A stretch of DNA of 64,000 nt from Poseidonocella sedimentorum (GTDB lineage Bacteria; Pseudomonadota; Alphaproteobacteria; Rhodobacterales; Rhodobacteraceae). Made by a program: the position numbers and the translations under genes. This document shows, in pieces, positions 41,640 through 54,636 of this stretch. How positions within the stretch are numbered: position 1 is the stretch's first letter; each line of letters begins with the position of its first letter. The stretch is taken from NCBI RefSeq assembly GCF_900116005.1, contig NZ_FOYI01000006.1, forward strand, positions 1-64,000. Direction: 5' to 3'. The notes below the pieces were generated by a model. It saw only the letters and a list, made by a program, of their open reading frames with translations, had not been told where the DNA came from and did no database searches.

Positions 41640-42440
41640 ATGCATCTGGATGTGCATGACCTGCGAGAATTCTATTACCGCAGCGCCTTGGGGCGGGCGG
41701 CGCAGAAGGCGATCCGTGATCGGCTGACCACGCTCTGGCCCGAAGCCAAGGGCCAGACGGTCGTGGGGTTCGGTTTCGCGGTGCCGCTGCTGCGGCCATA
41801 TCTCGGTGCGGCGAGGCGCGTCACGGCGCTGATGCCCGGCCCGCAAGGGGTCATGGCCTGGCCCGCGGGGATGCCGAACGTCAGCGTGCTGTGCGAGGAG
41901 ACGCGCTGGCCGGTGGAGACCGGGCGGGTCGACAAGCTTGTGGTGATGCACGGGCTGGAGACGAGCGAGGAGCCCGCGGCGCTCCTGTCGGAGATCCACC
42001 GCGTGCTCGGGCCGGGGGGCAGGGCGCTCTTCATCGTGCCGAATCGCGCGGGCCTGTGGTCGAGCCGGGACGAGACGCCCTTCGGCTTCGGCCGCCCCTA
42101 TTCGCTCGGCCAGCTGGAAACCCAGCTCCGCGATCACGCCTTCATCACCGAATCCGCCGGCGCCGCGCTCTACCAGCCGCCCTCGTCGCGGCGGTTCTGG
42201 CGCCGCACCGCGCCGATGTGGGAACGCTTCGGCCGCAACTTGCCGGCGATGCTCGCAGGGGGGGTGCTTCTGGTGGAGGTCAGCAAACAGGCGCAGGCCG
42301 GCGTCATGCGCCCGCGCCAGCCCTCGCGCAGCCGCAATATCCTCGAAGGATTGACCGCTCCGGAGGCACATCCCGTCGCCGGGCGCGAAGAATCGCCGCT
42401 GGCCGCAAGAGGAGGGCTGGCGGCGCGGGGCCATTCGTGA
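41640..42440 (+). CDS. Class I SAM-dependent methyltransferase
   Basis: 266 residues from the ATG at 41640 ([18 protein letters not shown]); the reading frame further left overlaps the gloB promoter. A Rossmann-like SAM fold with [16 protein letters not shown] (motif I, slightly unusual: it lacks GxGxG spacing), [14 protein letters not shown] (motif IV region) and [17 protein letters not shown] (motif V/VI). The target may be a small molecule or protein; not deducible. The C-terminal 60 residues are basic and low-complexity. Divergent from gloB, so possibly linked to the same stress response. Confidence 0.8.
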   Translation: MHLDVHDLREFYYRSALGRAAQKAIRDRLTTLWPEAKGQTVVGFGFAVPLLRPYLGAARRVTALMPGPQGVMAWPAGMPNVSVLCEETRWPVETGRVDKLVVMHGLETSEEPAALLSEIHRVLGPGGRALFIVPNRAGLWSSRDETPFGFGRPYSLGQLETQLRDHAFITESAGAALYQPPSSRRFWRRTAPMWERFGRNLPAMLAGGVLLVEVSKQAQAGVMRPRQPSRSRNILEGLTAPEAHPVAGREESPLAARGGLAARGHS

Positions 42441-42541
42441 AATATGATCGCGAAATATAATTTCGTCGGGTGTGGCATCGCAGGCCGCGACAACCCTGTG
42501 ACACAGGGCTTGGCGCGCAGGGTGAATTACGATTGAGTCGG

Positions 42542-42570
42542 TTGCGGGGTAGGAAAGCCTCTGCTACATG
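42542..42570 (+). promoter_or_regulatory. Possible promoter of the atpHAGDC operon
   Basis: TTGCGG (42542-42547), 17 bp, then TACATG (42565-42570) in the 231-bp gap before atpH. The match to consensus is weak, but the gap is the only place for the operon's promoter. Confidence 0.35.
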
Positions 42571-42671
42571 CACGCCTGATTTAACGGCCCCGCTTCAAAT
42601 CGGGGTGAACACGCTTCGGGCTGCGGGCCTTAAATCTGCGCTCCGGGGCCAACGATATCGAAAGGGTGGAC

Positions 42672-43232
42672 GTGTCCGAACCAGCTTCGATTTCCTCAGG
42701 TATTGCGGCCCGCTATGCATCGGCTGCTTTCGACCTGGCAAGCGATGCCAATGAACTCCCGACGCTTGAGAGCGACGTCGATCAACTCGCCGATGCTCTG
42801 GCCGAAAGCGACGATTTCCGCGCCATGATCGCCTCGCCGATCTACAGCCGCGAGACCCTCGATTCAGCGATCGCCGCGCTTGCCGCGAAGATGGCGCTGT
42901 CGGGGATCACAACCAACACCCTGCGCCTCATGGCCCAGAAGCGCCGTCTCTTCGTGCTGCCCCAGTTCGTGGCCGCGCTGCGCGAGATGATCGCGACCTC
43001 CCGCGGCGAGATCACCGCCGAGGTCACCAGCGCCAAGGCGCTCACCAAGGCGCAGAGCGAGAGACTGGCGAAGACGCTCAAGGAGCGCGTCGGCAAGGAC
43101 ATCAAGATCGAAGCGACCGTGGATGAGAGCCTCATCGGCGGTCTTGTGGTCAAGGTAGGCTCGCGCATGATCGACAGCTCGATCCGCGCGAAGCTCAACT
43201 CCCTACAAAATGCAATGAAAGAGGTCGGATAA
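42672..43232 (+). CDS. atpH: F1 ATP synthase delta subunit
   Basis: 186 residues from a GTG at 42672, where the usual start ([22 protein letters not shown]) begins. Delta is part of the peripheral stalk that holds the alpha-beta head to F0. N-terminal helical bundle, then the C-terminal domain with conserved [15 protein letters not shown] and [26 protein letters not shown]. First gene of a five-gene F1 operon in the standard order H-A-G-D-C. The F0 genes are absent, as usual in this order where they form a separate operon. Confidence 0.96.
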   Translation: MSEPASISSGIAARYASAAFDLASDANELPTLESDVDQLADALAESDDFRAMIASPIYSRETLDSAIAALAAKMALSGITTNTLRLMAQKRRLFVLPQFVAALREMIATSRGEITAEVTSAKALTKAQSERLAKTLKERVGKDIKIEATVDESLIGGLVVKVGSRMIDSSIRAKLNSLQNAMKEVG

Positions 43233-44771
<1,539 letters not shown>

Positions 44772-44783
44772 GGGGACGAGGCA

Positions 44784-45662
44784 ATGCCAAGTCTTAAGGA
44801 CCTGAAAAACAGGATCGAGTCGGTCAAATCGACCCGCAAGATCACCAAGGCCATGCAGATGGTGGCCGCCGCGAAACTGCGGCGGGCACAGGATGCCGCC
44901 GAACAGTCCCGCCCCTACACCGAGCGCTTCAACGCGGTGCTCGGTCAGCTCGCGGCCTCCGTCGGCGGCAGCGACAGCGCGCCGAGGCTCCTTGCGGGGA
45001 CCGGTGCGGACCAGGTGCACATGCTCGTCGTCATGACGGCCGAGCGCGGGCTTTGCGGGGGCTTCAACAGCTCCATCGTCAAGCTTGCCCGGGCCCATGC
45101 GCAAAAGCTGCGCGCCGCGGGCAAGACGGTCAAGATCCTGACCGTCGGCAAGAAGGGCCGCGAACAGCTCAAGCGCGATCTGGGCGATCAGATGGTCGCC
45201 CACGTCGATCTCTCGGAGGTCAAGCGCCTGGGCTACAGCAACGCGCAGGACGTCGCACGGGATCTGCTGTCGCGGTTCGACGCGGGCGAATTCGACGTGG
45301 CGACGATCTTCTTCGCCCGTTTCGAGTCGGTGATCGCGCAGGTTCCGACCGCGCAACAGATCATCCCGGCGAGCTTCGAGACCAATGATGACGGCGAGGG
45401 CGCGTCCACGATCTACGACTACGAACCCGATGAAGAGGGCATTCTGGCCGATCTTCTGCCGCGCGGTGTCGCGACGCAGATCTTCGCCGCGCTGCTCGAA
45501 AACGGGGCGTCCGAACAGGGCGCGCGGATGTCGGCGATGGACAACGCGACGCGCAACGCCGGCGAGATGATCGACAAGCTCACCATCGAGTTCAACCGCT
45601 CGCGGCAGGCCGTGATCACCAACGAACTCATCGAAATTATTTCGGGCGCGGAAGCGCTCTAG
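44784..45662 (+). CDS. atpG: F1 ATP synthase gamma subunit
   Basis: 292 residues. The central rotor shaft, two long coiled-coil helices: N-terminal [36 protein letters not shown] and C-terminal [38 protein letters not shown], both strongly conserved. Between lies the Rossmann-like globular domain ([21 protein letters not shown]). It begins 12 bp after atpA in the third position of the operon. Length and motifs match the family. Confidence 0.98.
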   Translation: MPSLKDLKNRIESVKSTRKITKAMQMVAAAKLRRAQDAAEQSRPYTERFNAVLGQLAASVGGSDSAPRLLAGTGADQVHMLVVMTAERGLCGGFNSSIVKLARAHAQKLRAAGKTVKILTVGKKGREQLKRDLGDQMVAHVDLSEVKRLGYSNAQDVARDLLSRFDAGEFDVATIFFARFESVIAQVPTAQQIIPASFETNDDGEGASTIYDYEPDEEGILADLLPRGVATQIFAALLENGASEQGARMSAMDNATRNAGEMIDKLTIEFNRSRQAVITNELIEIISGAEAL

Positions 45663-47102
<1,440 letters not shown>

Positions 47103-47114
47103 GGAGCCTCATCA

Positions 47115-47549
47115 ATGGCAGAAACGATGCAATTCGACCTCGTCAGCCCGGAGCGCCGCGTGGCCTCCGGGCCGGCGACGGCGGTGCAAATTCCCGGCGC
47201 AGAGGGTGACCTGACGGCGATGCCGAACCACGCACCGCTGATCACCACGCTGCGCCCGGGCATTCTCACCGTCGAGGGCGAGAGCGGGACGCAGCAATAT
47301 GTCGTGACCGGCGGGTTCGCCGAGATCGGGGAGAGCTGCACCATCCTCGCGGAGAACGCCCTGCCGCGCGAAGAGCTGACGCAGGAAGCCTATGAGGCGC
47401 TCGTGGACGAGGCTCATGCCAGCTACCAGCGCACCAAGGCGACCTTCCAGAACGAGCCCGGCCCCGTCGATGACGCGGCCAAGCTGCTGTCGGACATGGT
47501 CGCGATCGGCGGCCATATCGGCCTCTCGCCGAAGCAGCCGTCACTCTGA
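47115..47549 (+). CDS. atpC: F1 ATP synthase epsilon subunit
   Basis: 144 residues. Epsilon caps the rotor and can inhibit ATP hydrolysis. N-terminal beta-sandwich domain: [45 protein letters not shown], then a helical hairpin. The C-terminal helices are short compared with the E. coli protein, a known variation in alphaproteobacteria. It is last in the operon, followed 26 bp later by a strong terminator. Confidence 0.96.
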   Translation: MAETMQFDLVSPERRVASGPATAVQIPGAEGDLTAMPNHAPLITTLRPGILTVEGESGTQQYVVTGGFAEIGESCTILAENALPREELTQEAYEALVDEAHASYQRTKATFQNEPGPVDDAAKLLSDMVAIGGHIGLSPKQPSL

Positions 47550-47575
47550 TCGTACAGAGCAGTCTGAAATCCAGG

Positions 47576-47607
47576 AAAGCCCCGCTCATCTCAAGCGGGG
47601 CTTTTTC
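47576..47607 (+). terminator. Intrinsic terminator of the ATP synthase operon
   Basis: AAAGCCCCGCT (47576-47586) pairs perfectly with AGCGGGGCTTT (47594-47604) over 11 bp around a 7-base loop, followed by TTTC. It is a strong Rho-independent terminator. Confidence 0.92.
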
Positions 47608-48034
47608 TATTGGGCGGAGTGAGTGCCGGGGCATTAGGCTGACGGGTCGCCGTCGTCCCAATAAATTCCGATTGGCGACCGATCCACTCTCGCGGCATCA
47701 AATTGGACAAGTCCCGGTTGAGCTGGAAAGTGTGGGCGGCCCGATGAACTTCAGTAGAGCTTCTGGCCAAACGATCCTCACGTCGCAAACAACAAAGCGA
47801 GACAGAAAACGAGCTGTTTTCAAATTGAAAAATTTTCTCGCATACGTGAGGATGTCTATCCCTAACGCATTGAAACAACACCAAGTCTATACATCACAGG
47901 CCTAGGCGCTGCTCAGTTGCCGATTGGGGCATTTGCATTCTGAAAATGCAGAAAGTGAAGTGTTGACGCAACGGGGAAGTCAGGCGGTAGGCTCCCTCCA
48001 GCGACCAGTATTGTTGTCAATTTGGAGGAAAAAT
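47608..48034. other. AT-rich intergenic region before the second VPLPA-CTERM gene
   Basis: 427 bases with no convincing gene and visibly lower GC than its surroundings, especially 47800-47900. A small inverted repeat TGCATT/AATGCA lies near 47936-47953, and a possible -35-like TTGACG near 47961. The region must hold the promoter of the gene at 48035. No RNA gene is recognised. Confidence 0.45.
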
Positions 48035-48709
48035 ATGCGGAGATTTATCCCAGTCGTGGTCCTCACGACCGTCGCTTGTCTGGGCGGAACAACGCAGGCC
48101 GCGACCATTGATCTGGTCGTGAATGGCGATTTTCAATCCGGAAATGTCGGGTTCAACACAGAGCTGACACATGCACCAACAGATCTCACTACTGCCGGAA
48201 CTTATGCGGTCACAACGGACCCCGTGAGTGTGCACGGCTCTTTCATCAGCATCGGGGACCATACGTCCAGCACCGGAAACATGATGGCTATCAACGGAAC
48301 CACGAGTAGTGGAACCATTTCCTGGGAGCAGACCGCAGCCGTCACGATGGGCGAAGAGTATGAGTTTTCGATCTGGTTGGCCAATCTGTTTGGGACTGGC
48401 AGCACTGATCTTGATCTTGTTGTCGATGGGTCGACGGTCGCCAGCGCGACGACTGTTGGGGCGACGTCCACCTGGAGCCAATTCAGCGGAAGTTGGATTG
48501 CGCCCGCGAGCGGGAACATCGTCCTCCAGATCATTGAAAACAGCGTGGGGTTTGGCGGGAACGACTACGCCTTGGATGACATCTCATTCACCTTCGATAC
48601 GAGCGGTTCTGTCATTGCGGTGCCGCTGCCTGCCTCAGGCTGGCTGCTGACTGTTGGTCTGGCGGGTGTCTTCGGTCTTGGGCGAAAACGCGCGACCAAA
48701 CTCACATAA
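48035..48709 (+). CDS. Second VPLPA-CTERM sorting-domain protein
   Basis: 224 residues from the ATG at 48035, preceded by a strong TTGGAGG site. Signal peptide RRFIPVVVLTTVACLGGTTQA. The mature part resembles a carbohydrate-binding-like beta sandwich: NGDFQSGNVGF near the start and YALDDISFTFDTS before the tail, as in CBM/DUF642-type domains. C-terminal sorting signal: VPLPASGW, hydrophobic span, GRKRA. It should be exported and processed by an exosortase at the envelope. It converges with prs, with a shared hairpin between. The AT-rich leader suggests it was acquired separately from the ATP synthase operon. Confidence 0.85.
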   Translation: MRRFIPVVVLTTVACLGGTTQAATIDLVVNGDFQSGNVGFNTELTHAPTDLTTAGTYAVTTDPVSVHGSFISIGDHTSSTGNMMAINGTTSSGTISWEQTAAVTMGEEYEFSIWLANLFGTGSTDLDLVVDGSTVASATTVGATSTWSQFSGSWIAPASGNIVLQIIENSVGFGGNDYALDDISFTFDTSGSVIAVPLPASGWLLTVGLAGVFGLGRKRATKLT

Positions 48710-48725
48710 AAGGCTGAGCTTTGCG

Positions 48726-48754
48726 GGTTCGGACGCTAACTCAGCGACCGAACC
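48726..48754. terminator. Possible bidirectional hairpin between the VPLPA-CTERM gene and prs
   Basis: GGTTCGG-A-CGCT (48726-48737) pairs with AGCG-A-CCGAACC (48743-48754), a stem of 11 pairs with one internal mismatch. No long T run follows on either strand, so it may be weak. Confidence 0.45.
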
Positions 48755-48789
48755 GTTATCGTCTTCTTGCTATTGGAGCAGGTGCTCGC

Positions 48790-49800
48790 TCAGAGAACGC
48801 CCTCATAGGCGGGGGCGAGGGACTCCGTGTCGAAGAGCGAGGAGACGCTCGTGCCGTCCCAGATATTGAGGATCGCGCGGGCAAAGAGCGGCGCGGTCGG
48901 CAGGATGCGGATATTCGGCGCGGCCAGAACCGGTTGGGTGGGCGCGATGCTGTCGGTGATGACCAGCGATTTCATGACCGAGTTGGTCACGCGCTCCACC
49001 GCAGGGCCCGAGAGCACGCCGTGGGAGATGTAGGAATGCACCTCCGCCGCGCCTGCCTCGAGCAGCACCTCGGCGGCCTTGCACAGCGTCCCGGCGGTAT
49101 CGCAGATGTCATCCACGATGATGCAGGTCTTGCCGGTCACGTCGCCGATCACGGTCATCTCGGCCACTTCGCCAGGCTTCTCGCGGCGCTTGTCGACGAT
49201 CGAGAGCGGCGCGTTGATCCGCTTGGCCAGTTCCCGCGCGCGGGCCACGCCGCCCACGTCGGGCGAGACGATCATCAGATCATCCATCTGGCCCTTGAAC
49301 TGGGCCTCGATATCGAGCGCGAAGATTGGCGAGGCGTAGAGGTTGTCCACCGGGATGTCGAAGAAGCCCTGGATCTGGGCGGCGTGCAGATCCATCGTCA
49401 GGACCCGCTCGATCCCTGCGCCCATGATCATGTTGGCCACGAGTTTCGCGGAAATCGGCGTGCGCGCCTTGGTGCGGCGATCCTGCCGGGCATAGCCGAA
49501 ATAGGGGATCACGGCGGTGGTGCGCCTGGCCGAGGAGCGCTTCATCGCATCGGCGATGATCAGAAGCTCCATCAGGTTGTCATTGGCCGGGTTCGACGTG
49601 GACTGGATGAGGAACATGTCCTCGCCGCGCACGTTCTCGAACACCTCGACGAAAATCTCGCCGTCGTTGAACCGTTCCACACGCGCGTTGAGAAGGTTCA
49701 CGTTGACCCCGCGATGCATCGACATGCGGCGGGAGATGGCTTCGGCAAGCGGCAGGTTCGAATTGCCCGCAATGAGCTTCGGTTCGGTCGTCGATGGCAT
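48790..49800 (-). CDS. prs: Ribose-phosphate pyrophosphokinase
   Basis: 336 residues from the ATG at 49800. It makes PRPP from ribose 5-phosphate and ATP for nucleotide, histidine, tryptophan and NAD synthesis. N-terminal [18 protein letters not shown], catalytic-flexible-loop region [20 protein letters not shown], and the PRPP-binding loop in [19 protein letters not shown]. About 15-20 residues longer than the E. coli protein, as usual in alphaproteobacteria. Monocistronic, leftward. Confidence 0.97.
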   Translation of the reverse strand: MPSTTEPKLIAGNSNLPLAEAISRRMSMHRGVNVNLLNARVERFNDGEIFVEVFENVRGEDMFLIQSTSNPANDNLMELLIIADAMKRSSARRTTAVIPYFGYARQDRRTKARTPISAKLVANMIMGAGIERVLTMDLHAAQIQGFFDIPVDNLYASPIFALDIEAQFKGQMDDLMIVSPDVGGVARARELAKRINAPLSIVDKRREKPGEVAEMTVIGDVTGKTCIIVDDICDTAGTLCKAAEVLLEAGAAEVHSYISHGVLSGPAVERVTNSVMKSLVITDSIAPTQPVLAAPNIRILPTAPLFARAILNIWDGTSVSSLFDTESLAPAYEGVL

Positions 49801-49937
49801 GCAGGCGTCTTCCCGATATGACAGATTCGTGACTTGGGCTCCGCTTAACATGGGCTCCCCCCCGGGCAAAGCATCTGGACTGTGCCTGCACAAAATTCGC
49901 GCGATGGGGGCTTTGCGGTCACGGGGGCGCGCGCGCC

Positions 49938-50972
49938 TCAGAGCAGGGCGAGAAACGCGTCGATCTGATCGGCGCCGAGCGACCAGTCGCAGACGAAGCG
50001 CGCCAGCAGCATCTCGTCCTCCGGCCCGCCGTCATCCGCATCCCACAGGTAGTAAACCGCGCCCGCGTCCTTGAGCCGCGCATGAACCGCGCGGGGCAGG
50101 CGGGCGAAGACGATGTTGGCTTGCGGCGGGTGATCCATCCCGGCGCCCGCGGGCGCCAGCCCCTCGGCCAGACGGGTCGCGCCGGCGTTGGCCGCGCGCG
50201 CCAGCTCCAGCCAGAGACCGCCGTCGAGATAGGCCGCCATCTGCGCGCCGAGGTAGCGGTGTTTGGACATCAGATGCGCGCCGCGTTTGCGCCGAAGCTG
50301 CACCTCCCAGTCGCGGCCCTGCTCGAAGAAGACCACGGCCTCCACGCCAAGCAAGCCGTTTTTCGTCCCGCCGAAGGAGAGCGCATCGACCCCGGCCTTC
50401 CAGCTCAGGTCCGCCGGGGTGCAGCCAAGCGCGACCACAGCGTTGGCAAAGCGCGCGCCGTCCATGTGGAGCGCGAGCCCGTGGTCATGGGCGACCTGCG
50501 CCAGCGCCGCGACCTCGTCAGGGGTGTAGATCCGGCCGCGCTCGGTGGCCTGGGTGATGGAGACGGGGCCACGTTGGGGCCCATGGACGCCGCGGGATTC
50601 CTCGGCGCGGATGGCCTCGTCGAGCGTCTCGGGGGTGAGCTTGTCGCTCTGGCCCACGAGGGTCAGCTTGGCGCCGCCGGAGAAGAATTCCGGCGCGTTG
50701 CATTCGTCCTGATGGATATGCGCGACCGGCGTGCAGAAGACCGTCCCCCAGGGCGGGCAGAGCGCGGCGAGGGCGATGGAGTTGGCGGCGGTCCCGGTGG
50801 TCACGAACTGGACAGAGGCCGACGGCGCCTCCAGCGTCTCTCGGAGCGCGGCGCGGGCGCCTTCGGTCACGGGATCGACCCCGTAGGCCGGGGCATAGCC
50901 GGCGTTGGCGTCGATCAGCGCCTCGAGAACGGAAGGGTGGGCGGGCCCGGCGTTGTCCGATGCAAATTGCAT
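49938..50972 (-). CDS. ltaE: Low-specificity L-threonine aldolase-like PLP enzyme
   Basis: 344 residues. It splits L-threonine (and allo-threonine) to glycine and acetaldehyde. Fold-type I PLP protein: [17 protein letters not shown] at the start, [24 protein letters not shown] cofactor region, [14 protein letters not shown] with the PLP-ring Asp, and the Schiff-base lysine in [18 protein letters not shown]. It begins with TAATG overlap on the YcgN-family gene, so is co-transcribed with it and ribF. Confidence 0.93.
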   Translation of the reverse strand: MQFASDNAGPAHPSVLEALIDANAGYAPAYGVDPVTEGARAALRETLEAPSASVQFVTTGTAANSIALAALCPPWGTVFCTPVAHIHQDECNAPEFFSGGAKLTLVGQSDKLTPETLDEAIRAEESRGVHGPQRGPVSITQATERGRIYTPDEVAALAQVAHDHGLALHMDGARFANAVVALGCTPADLSWKAGVDALSFGGTKNGLLGVEAVVFFEQGRDWEVQLRRKRGAHLMSKHRYLGAQMAAYLDGGLWLELARAANAGATRLAEGLAPAGAGMDHPPQANIVFARLPRAVHARLKDAGAVYYLWDADDGGPEDEMLLARFVCDWSLGADQIDAFLALL

Positions 50973-51442
50973 TACTGTTCCTCGATGATGTGGTCTTCCC
51001 AGTCGTCTTCGTCGACCTCGAACTCCGGGATCGTCCAGCCCCGGACCGAGACGCCAACCTCATGCACCGACTCGGCCGTGCCGGTCAGGAGCGGGTGCCA
51101 GTCGGGCAGACCCCGGCCCTCCCACAGGCGCTTGTAGGCGCAGGTGCGGGGGAGCCAGTAGGCGTGTTGCTCGATGGTGGCGGCGGTCAGGCGAATGCAT
51201 TCGGGCACGAATTGATGCCGGATCGGATATTGCGCGCAGCGGCAGCTCTCGCCGTCCAGCAGGCGGCAGGCCACCCGCGTAAGCGCCACCTCGCCGGTCT
51301 CGGCGTCCTCAAGCTTGTTGAGACAGCATCGCCCGCAACCGTCGCAGAGCGCCTCCCACTCGCGCTGCGTCATGCGCTTGAGCGGCACGGTCTCCCAGAA
51401 GGCGGGGCGAAGGCCGGAGCGGTCGATGGGATCGTCGCTCAT
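50972..51442 (-). CDS. YcgN family cysteine-cluster protein
   Basis: 156 residues from the ATG at 51442; the frame continues 11 residues upstream but into ribF. Cysteines cluster as CDGCGRCCLNK near residue 37, then VACRLLDGESCRCAQYP and PECIRL, the pattern of the UPF0260/YkgJ-type family, where they are thought to hold zinc or an Fe-S cluster. HPLLTG and WEDHI near the end are also typical. Function is unproven. It overlaps ribF by 4 bp and the aldolase by 1 bp in the same direction. Confidence 0.9.
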   Translation of the reverse strand: MSDDPIDRSGLRPAFWETVPLKRMTQREWEALCDGCGRCCLNKLEDAETGEVALTRVACRLLDGESCRCAQYPIRHQFVPECIRLTAATIEQHAYWLPRTCAYKRLWEGRGLPDWHPLLTGTAESVHEVGVSVRGWTIPEFEVDEDDWEDHIIEEQ

Positions 51443-52377
51443 GTTGCGGCGAGGATCGCGCGCGCGACGTCGCAATCGCGGTCCATCTGGGCGATGAGCG
51501 CGTCGAGGCTGGGGAATTTCTGCTCGGGGCGGAGGAACTCGACGAGCGCGACCGAGAGCGTCGCGCCGTAAAGATCGCCGCTGAAATCGAAGAGGTGGGT
51601 CTCGAGGTTGGGAGCATTGGCGCCGAACATCGGCCGCACCCCGAGCGAGGCCGCGCCCTGGTAGCTGCCCGCTTGCGGCCCGTCGAGCACATCGACCAGC
51701 ACTGCATAGACCCCCAGTTTGGGCAGGTGCAGCCCGCCGATCCCCATGTTGGCGGTGGGGTAGCCGAGCACGCGGCCGCGCTGTTCGCCGCCAATCACCT
51801 CGCCTTCGATCCGGTGCCAGTGGCCGAGCATTTGCGCCGCGTCCTGCGGGCGCCCCTCGGCGAGCGCCACGCGGATGTTGGTCGAAGAAACCCGCTGGCC
51901 CGCGCCCTCCAGCAGCGTCGCGATGGTCACGCCAAAGCCGAGCTCTTCGCCGAAAGCCTTGAGATCCTGCGCCGTTCCGGCCCGGCCCTTGCCAAAGCAG
52001 AAATCCGCGCCGACCACCGCGTGGCGCAGCCCGAGGCCGCGGTGAATCACCTCGTCGGCGAAGGCGCGCGGCTCCAGCGCGGCGAGCGCTGCGTTGAAGT
52101 TGAGCTCGAAGACCCGCTCGATCCCCATTCGCTCGAACCGGTGGGTGCGCGCGGCGGGGCTCATCAGGCGGAAGGGCGGCGCGTCGGGGGCGAAATACTC
52201 GCGCGGATGCGGCTCGAAGGTCAGGATGCCAAGCGGCGCGCCGATCGCCTCGGCCTGCGTGCGCGCGATGTCGATCACCGCGCGGTGGCCAAGATGAACG
52301 CCGTCGAAATTGCCGATGGCGACGCTCGCGCCTCGGTCCTCGGGTTCCACAAACTGATAGTCACGCACGATCCGCAT
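51439..52377 (-). CDS. ribF: Bifunctional riboflavin kinase / FAD synthetase
   Basis: 312 residues from the ATG at 52377. Riboflavin is phosphorylated to FMN (C-terminal half) and adenylated to FAD (N-terminal half). N-terminal nucleotidyltransferase: VAIGNFDGVHLGHRAVI with the HxGH motif, HAVVGADFCFGKGRAG, and SSTNIRVAL. C-terminal flavokinase: RGRVLGYPTANM, SLGVRPMFG, and LETHLFDFSGDLYG. It starts a leftward three-gene unit (ribF, YcgN family, aldolase) with overlapping stops and starts, and lies 62 bp from the thiQ stop. Confidence 0.96.
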   Translation of the reverse strand: MRIVRDYQFVEPEDRGASVAIGNFDGVHLGHRAVIDIARTQAEAIGAPLGILTFEPHPREYFAPDAPPFRLMSPAARTHRFERMGIERVFELNFNAALAALEPRAFADEVIHRGLGLRHAVVGADFCFGKGRAGTAQDLKAFGEELGFGVTIATLLEGAGQRVSSTNIRVALAEGRPQDAAQMLGHWHRIEGEVIGGEQRGRVLGYPTANMGIGGLHLPKLGVYAVLVDVLDGPQAGSYQGAASLGVRPMFGANAPNLETHLFDFSGDLYGATLSVALVEFLRPEQKFPSLDALIAQMDRDCDVARAILAAT

Positions 52378-52439
52378 GAGCCGGGAGGTAACGCCGCGCG
52401 CGCGCCTGTGCAAGCGCTCCTCGCGCATTCGCCCCTGTC

Positions 52440-53135
52440 CTAGCCGTGGTCGCCGAGATAGGCGGCAAGCTCCGGGGGCGGATCGGCGAAAAGCTCGGCG
52501 GCGGGGCGGGGCGGTGTGGCGCGGCCGTCGATCACGGTGATGACCTGGTCGGCGCGTTCCGCGTCCCGTGCATCGTGCGTCACCATGAGCACGCCGGCGC
52601 CGATCTCGGCCGCCACCTCGCGCACTGCGCCGAGCATGTCGGCGCGCAGGGCGGGGCCGAGGGCGGCGAAGGGCTCATCGAGCAGGATGAGCGGTTTGCG
52701 CTGCAGCAGCACCCGCGCGAGCGCCACGCGGCTTTGCTGCCCGCCAGAGATCTGCCCGGGTTTGCGCCCCTCCAATCCCGCAAGCCCCACCCGCGCCAGC
52801 GCGGCCGCCACGCGGGCGCGGTCGTTCGCATTTGGTCGGCGGTGGGTGAGGGCGAGCGCGGCGTTATCGGCGGCGCTCAGGTGCGGGAAGAGGTTGTTGT
52901 CCTGAAAGATCATCGCCACGGGCCGCTCGGCCGGGGGCGCCGCGGTGATCTCCGCCCCGTCCCAGAGCAGGCGGCCGCGGGTCGGCGGGGTGAACCCGGC
53001 GATGAGGTTGAGCAGGGTCGATTTGCCCGCGCCGGAAGGGCCGATGACGGCGGTAATCCCGCGTGGGGCGAGCGTCAGGTCGGCCGCTAGGGCAAAGCCT
53101 TCCATCTCCACGCGGGTGTTTTCAAGCGTCAACAT
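52440..53135 (-). CDS. thiQ: Thiamine ABC transporter ATP-binding protein
   Basis: 231 residues from the ATG at 53135. ATPase of the thiamine/TPP importer. Walker A GPSGAGKST, Q-loop MIFQDNNLFPHLS, signature SGGQQSRVALARVL, Walker B LILLDEPFAALGP and H-loop VTHDARDAE. It is short relative to general ABC ATPases and lacks a C-terminal regulatory domain, as in ThiQ. It overlaps thiP by 14 bp. It is the last gene of the TPP-riboswitch-controlled operon thiB-thiP-thiQ. Confidence 0.95.
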   Translation of the reverse strand: MLTLENTRVEMEGFALAADLTLAPRGITAVIGPSGAGKSTLLNLIAGFTPPTRGRLLWDGAEITAAPPAERPVAMIFQDNNLFPHLSAADNAALALTHRRPNANDRARVAAALARVGLAGLEGRKPGQISGGQQSRVALARVLLQRKPLILLDEPFAALGPALRADMLGAVREVAAEIGAGVLMVTHDARDAERADQVITVIDGRATPPRPAAELFADPPPELAAYLGDHG

Positions 53136-54636
53136 CGGCGCGGCCTCCCCGGTCGAAAAGCCAGAACAGCGCGAAACTCGCCGCCATGAGCAGGAGCGCG
53201 GCGCCGGCGGCATCGTCGAGCCGGTAGGCGCTCATCAGGCGGTACATCTGGAGCGGCAGCGTGGTGAATTCGGGATTGGCAAAGAGCGCGATGACCCCAA
53301 GATCCCCCATCGAGAGCGCGGCTGTAAGCCCGGCGGCAAAGCCAATCGGGCGGCGCAGACGCGGCAGGATCAGGCGGCGCCAGCGGGCAAAACCGGTGAG
53401 GCCGAGACTGTCGGCCAGCGGGCCGAAGCGCGCCTCGACCGCAGCAATCTCCGGCTGGAGCGCGCGCACCGCGAAGGGCAGCGAGACGAGCGCGTTGACC
53501 GCTGCCGTCACCGGCAGGGCGAGGGCATAGGGCGAGACGACGGGCTGGGCGATGAGGAAGAGCCCGGTGCCGAGCACCAGAGGCGAGAGGGCGAGGCCGA
53601 GCGTGCTGATGAGCGTGCCGCCTCGTGCGGCGAGGGGCAGGGCGAGCGCGAGGCAAAGCGCGGTGGCCGCGAGCGCGACGGCGAAGGAGTGGCCGAGCGC
53701 GCGCCAGACCGAGCCGGGAAGCTGCCAGACCGTGCCCGCCCCGTCGGCGACGATCATCCCCAGCGGCAGCAGCAGGAAGGCGCTCGCGAGGGTGATCGCG
53801 GCGATGTCGGCGAGGCGCTGGCCGGGCGCGCTGTCCCAGCGGCGGAGGGGCCGGTCAAGCCCGCCGCCCATCGCATCGGCGACCGTCAGCCGCAGGGCGA
53901 GGAGGGCCGCGGCGCCAGACAGGGCAAGTTGAAGCAGGGCGAGGGTTGCGGCGCGGCTGAGGTCGAAATCAAATCGGAAGGCCTGATAGATCGCGAGTTC
54001 GATGGTGATGGCGCGCGGGCCGCCGCCGAGCGTCAGGGCGACGGCGAAACTGGTCAGGCAGATCACGAAGATGATCGCGAAAGCGCCGGGCAGGATGCGG
54101 CGCAGCATGGGCCATTCGATCAGCCGGAACACCGCGATGGGCGGCAGGTCAAGCTGGGCCGCGAGGCGGAACCGCTCGGAGGGAACCGCGAGCCAACCAT
54201 GGAGGATGAGCCGCGTGGCGAGCGGCAGGTTGAAGAAGACATGGGCGAGCAGCACCCCGTGCAGCCCGTAGATCTGCACCGGGGGCAGGCCGATAAGACC
54301 GAGCGCCGCGCTCAGCAGGCCCGATTGGCCGAAGACCGCGAGCAGCCCGAGGATCGCCACGATCACCGGCAGGATGAAGGGCGCGCCCAGCAACGAGATC
54401 AGCAGGCCCCGGCCGGGAAAGCGGCGGCGGGCGAGCGCGCGCGCCACCGGAACCGCGAGCAGGACCGAGAGCGCCGCCGAGAGGACTGCCTGAAGCAGCG
54501 TGAAGCGGATCGCGCGCAGGTCGGCAAGCCCGAGCGCCCCGAGCCCCTCGGCGCGCCAGATGACGGCGGCGAGCGGTGCGGCCACGAAGAGCAGCACCAG
54601 CGCCTTGGCGATCAGCGGGAGAGCGCGCGCTGCCAC
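53122..54636 (-). CDS. thiP: Thiamine ABC transporter permease
   Basis: 504 residues, GTG start, about a dozen hydrophobic spans in two fused permease domains, as in ThiP. The EAA-like loops are visible as RLAAQLDLPPIAVFRLIEWPMLRRILPGAF and SLGLTGFARWRRLILPRLRRPIGFAAG. It forms the membrane channel for thiamine with ThiQ and receives substrate from ThiB. It starts 25 bp inside thiB, so coupling is strong. Confidence 0.95.
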   Translation of the reverse strand: MAARALPLIAKALVLLFVAAPLAAVIWRAEGLGALGLADLRAIRFTLLQAVLSAALSVLLAVPVARALARRRFPGRGLLISLLGAPFILPVIVAILGLLAVFGQSGLLSAALGLIGLPPVQIYGLHGVLLAHVFFNLPLATRLILHGWLAVPSERFRLAAQLDLPPIAVFRLIEWPMLRRILPGAFAIIFVICLTSFAVALTLGGGPRAITIELAIYQAFRFDFDLSRAATLALLQLALSGAAALLALRLTVADAMGGGLDRPLRRWDSAPGQRLADIAAITLASAFLLLPLGMIVADGAGTVWQLPGSVWRALGHSFAVALAATALCLALALPLAARGGTLISTLGLALSPLVLGTGLFLIAQPVVSPYALALPVTAAVNALVSLPFAVRALQPEIAAVEARFGPLADSLGLTGFARWRRLILPRLRRPIGFAAGLTAALSMGDLGVIALFANPEFTTLPLQMYRLMSAYRLDDAAGAALLLMAASFALFWLFDRGGRADVDA

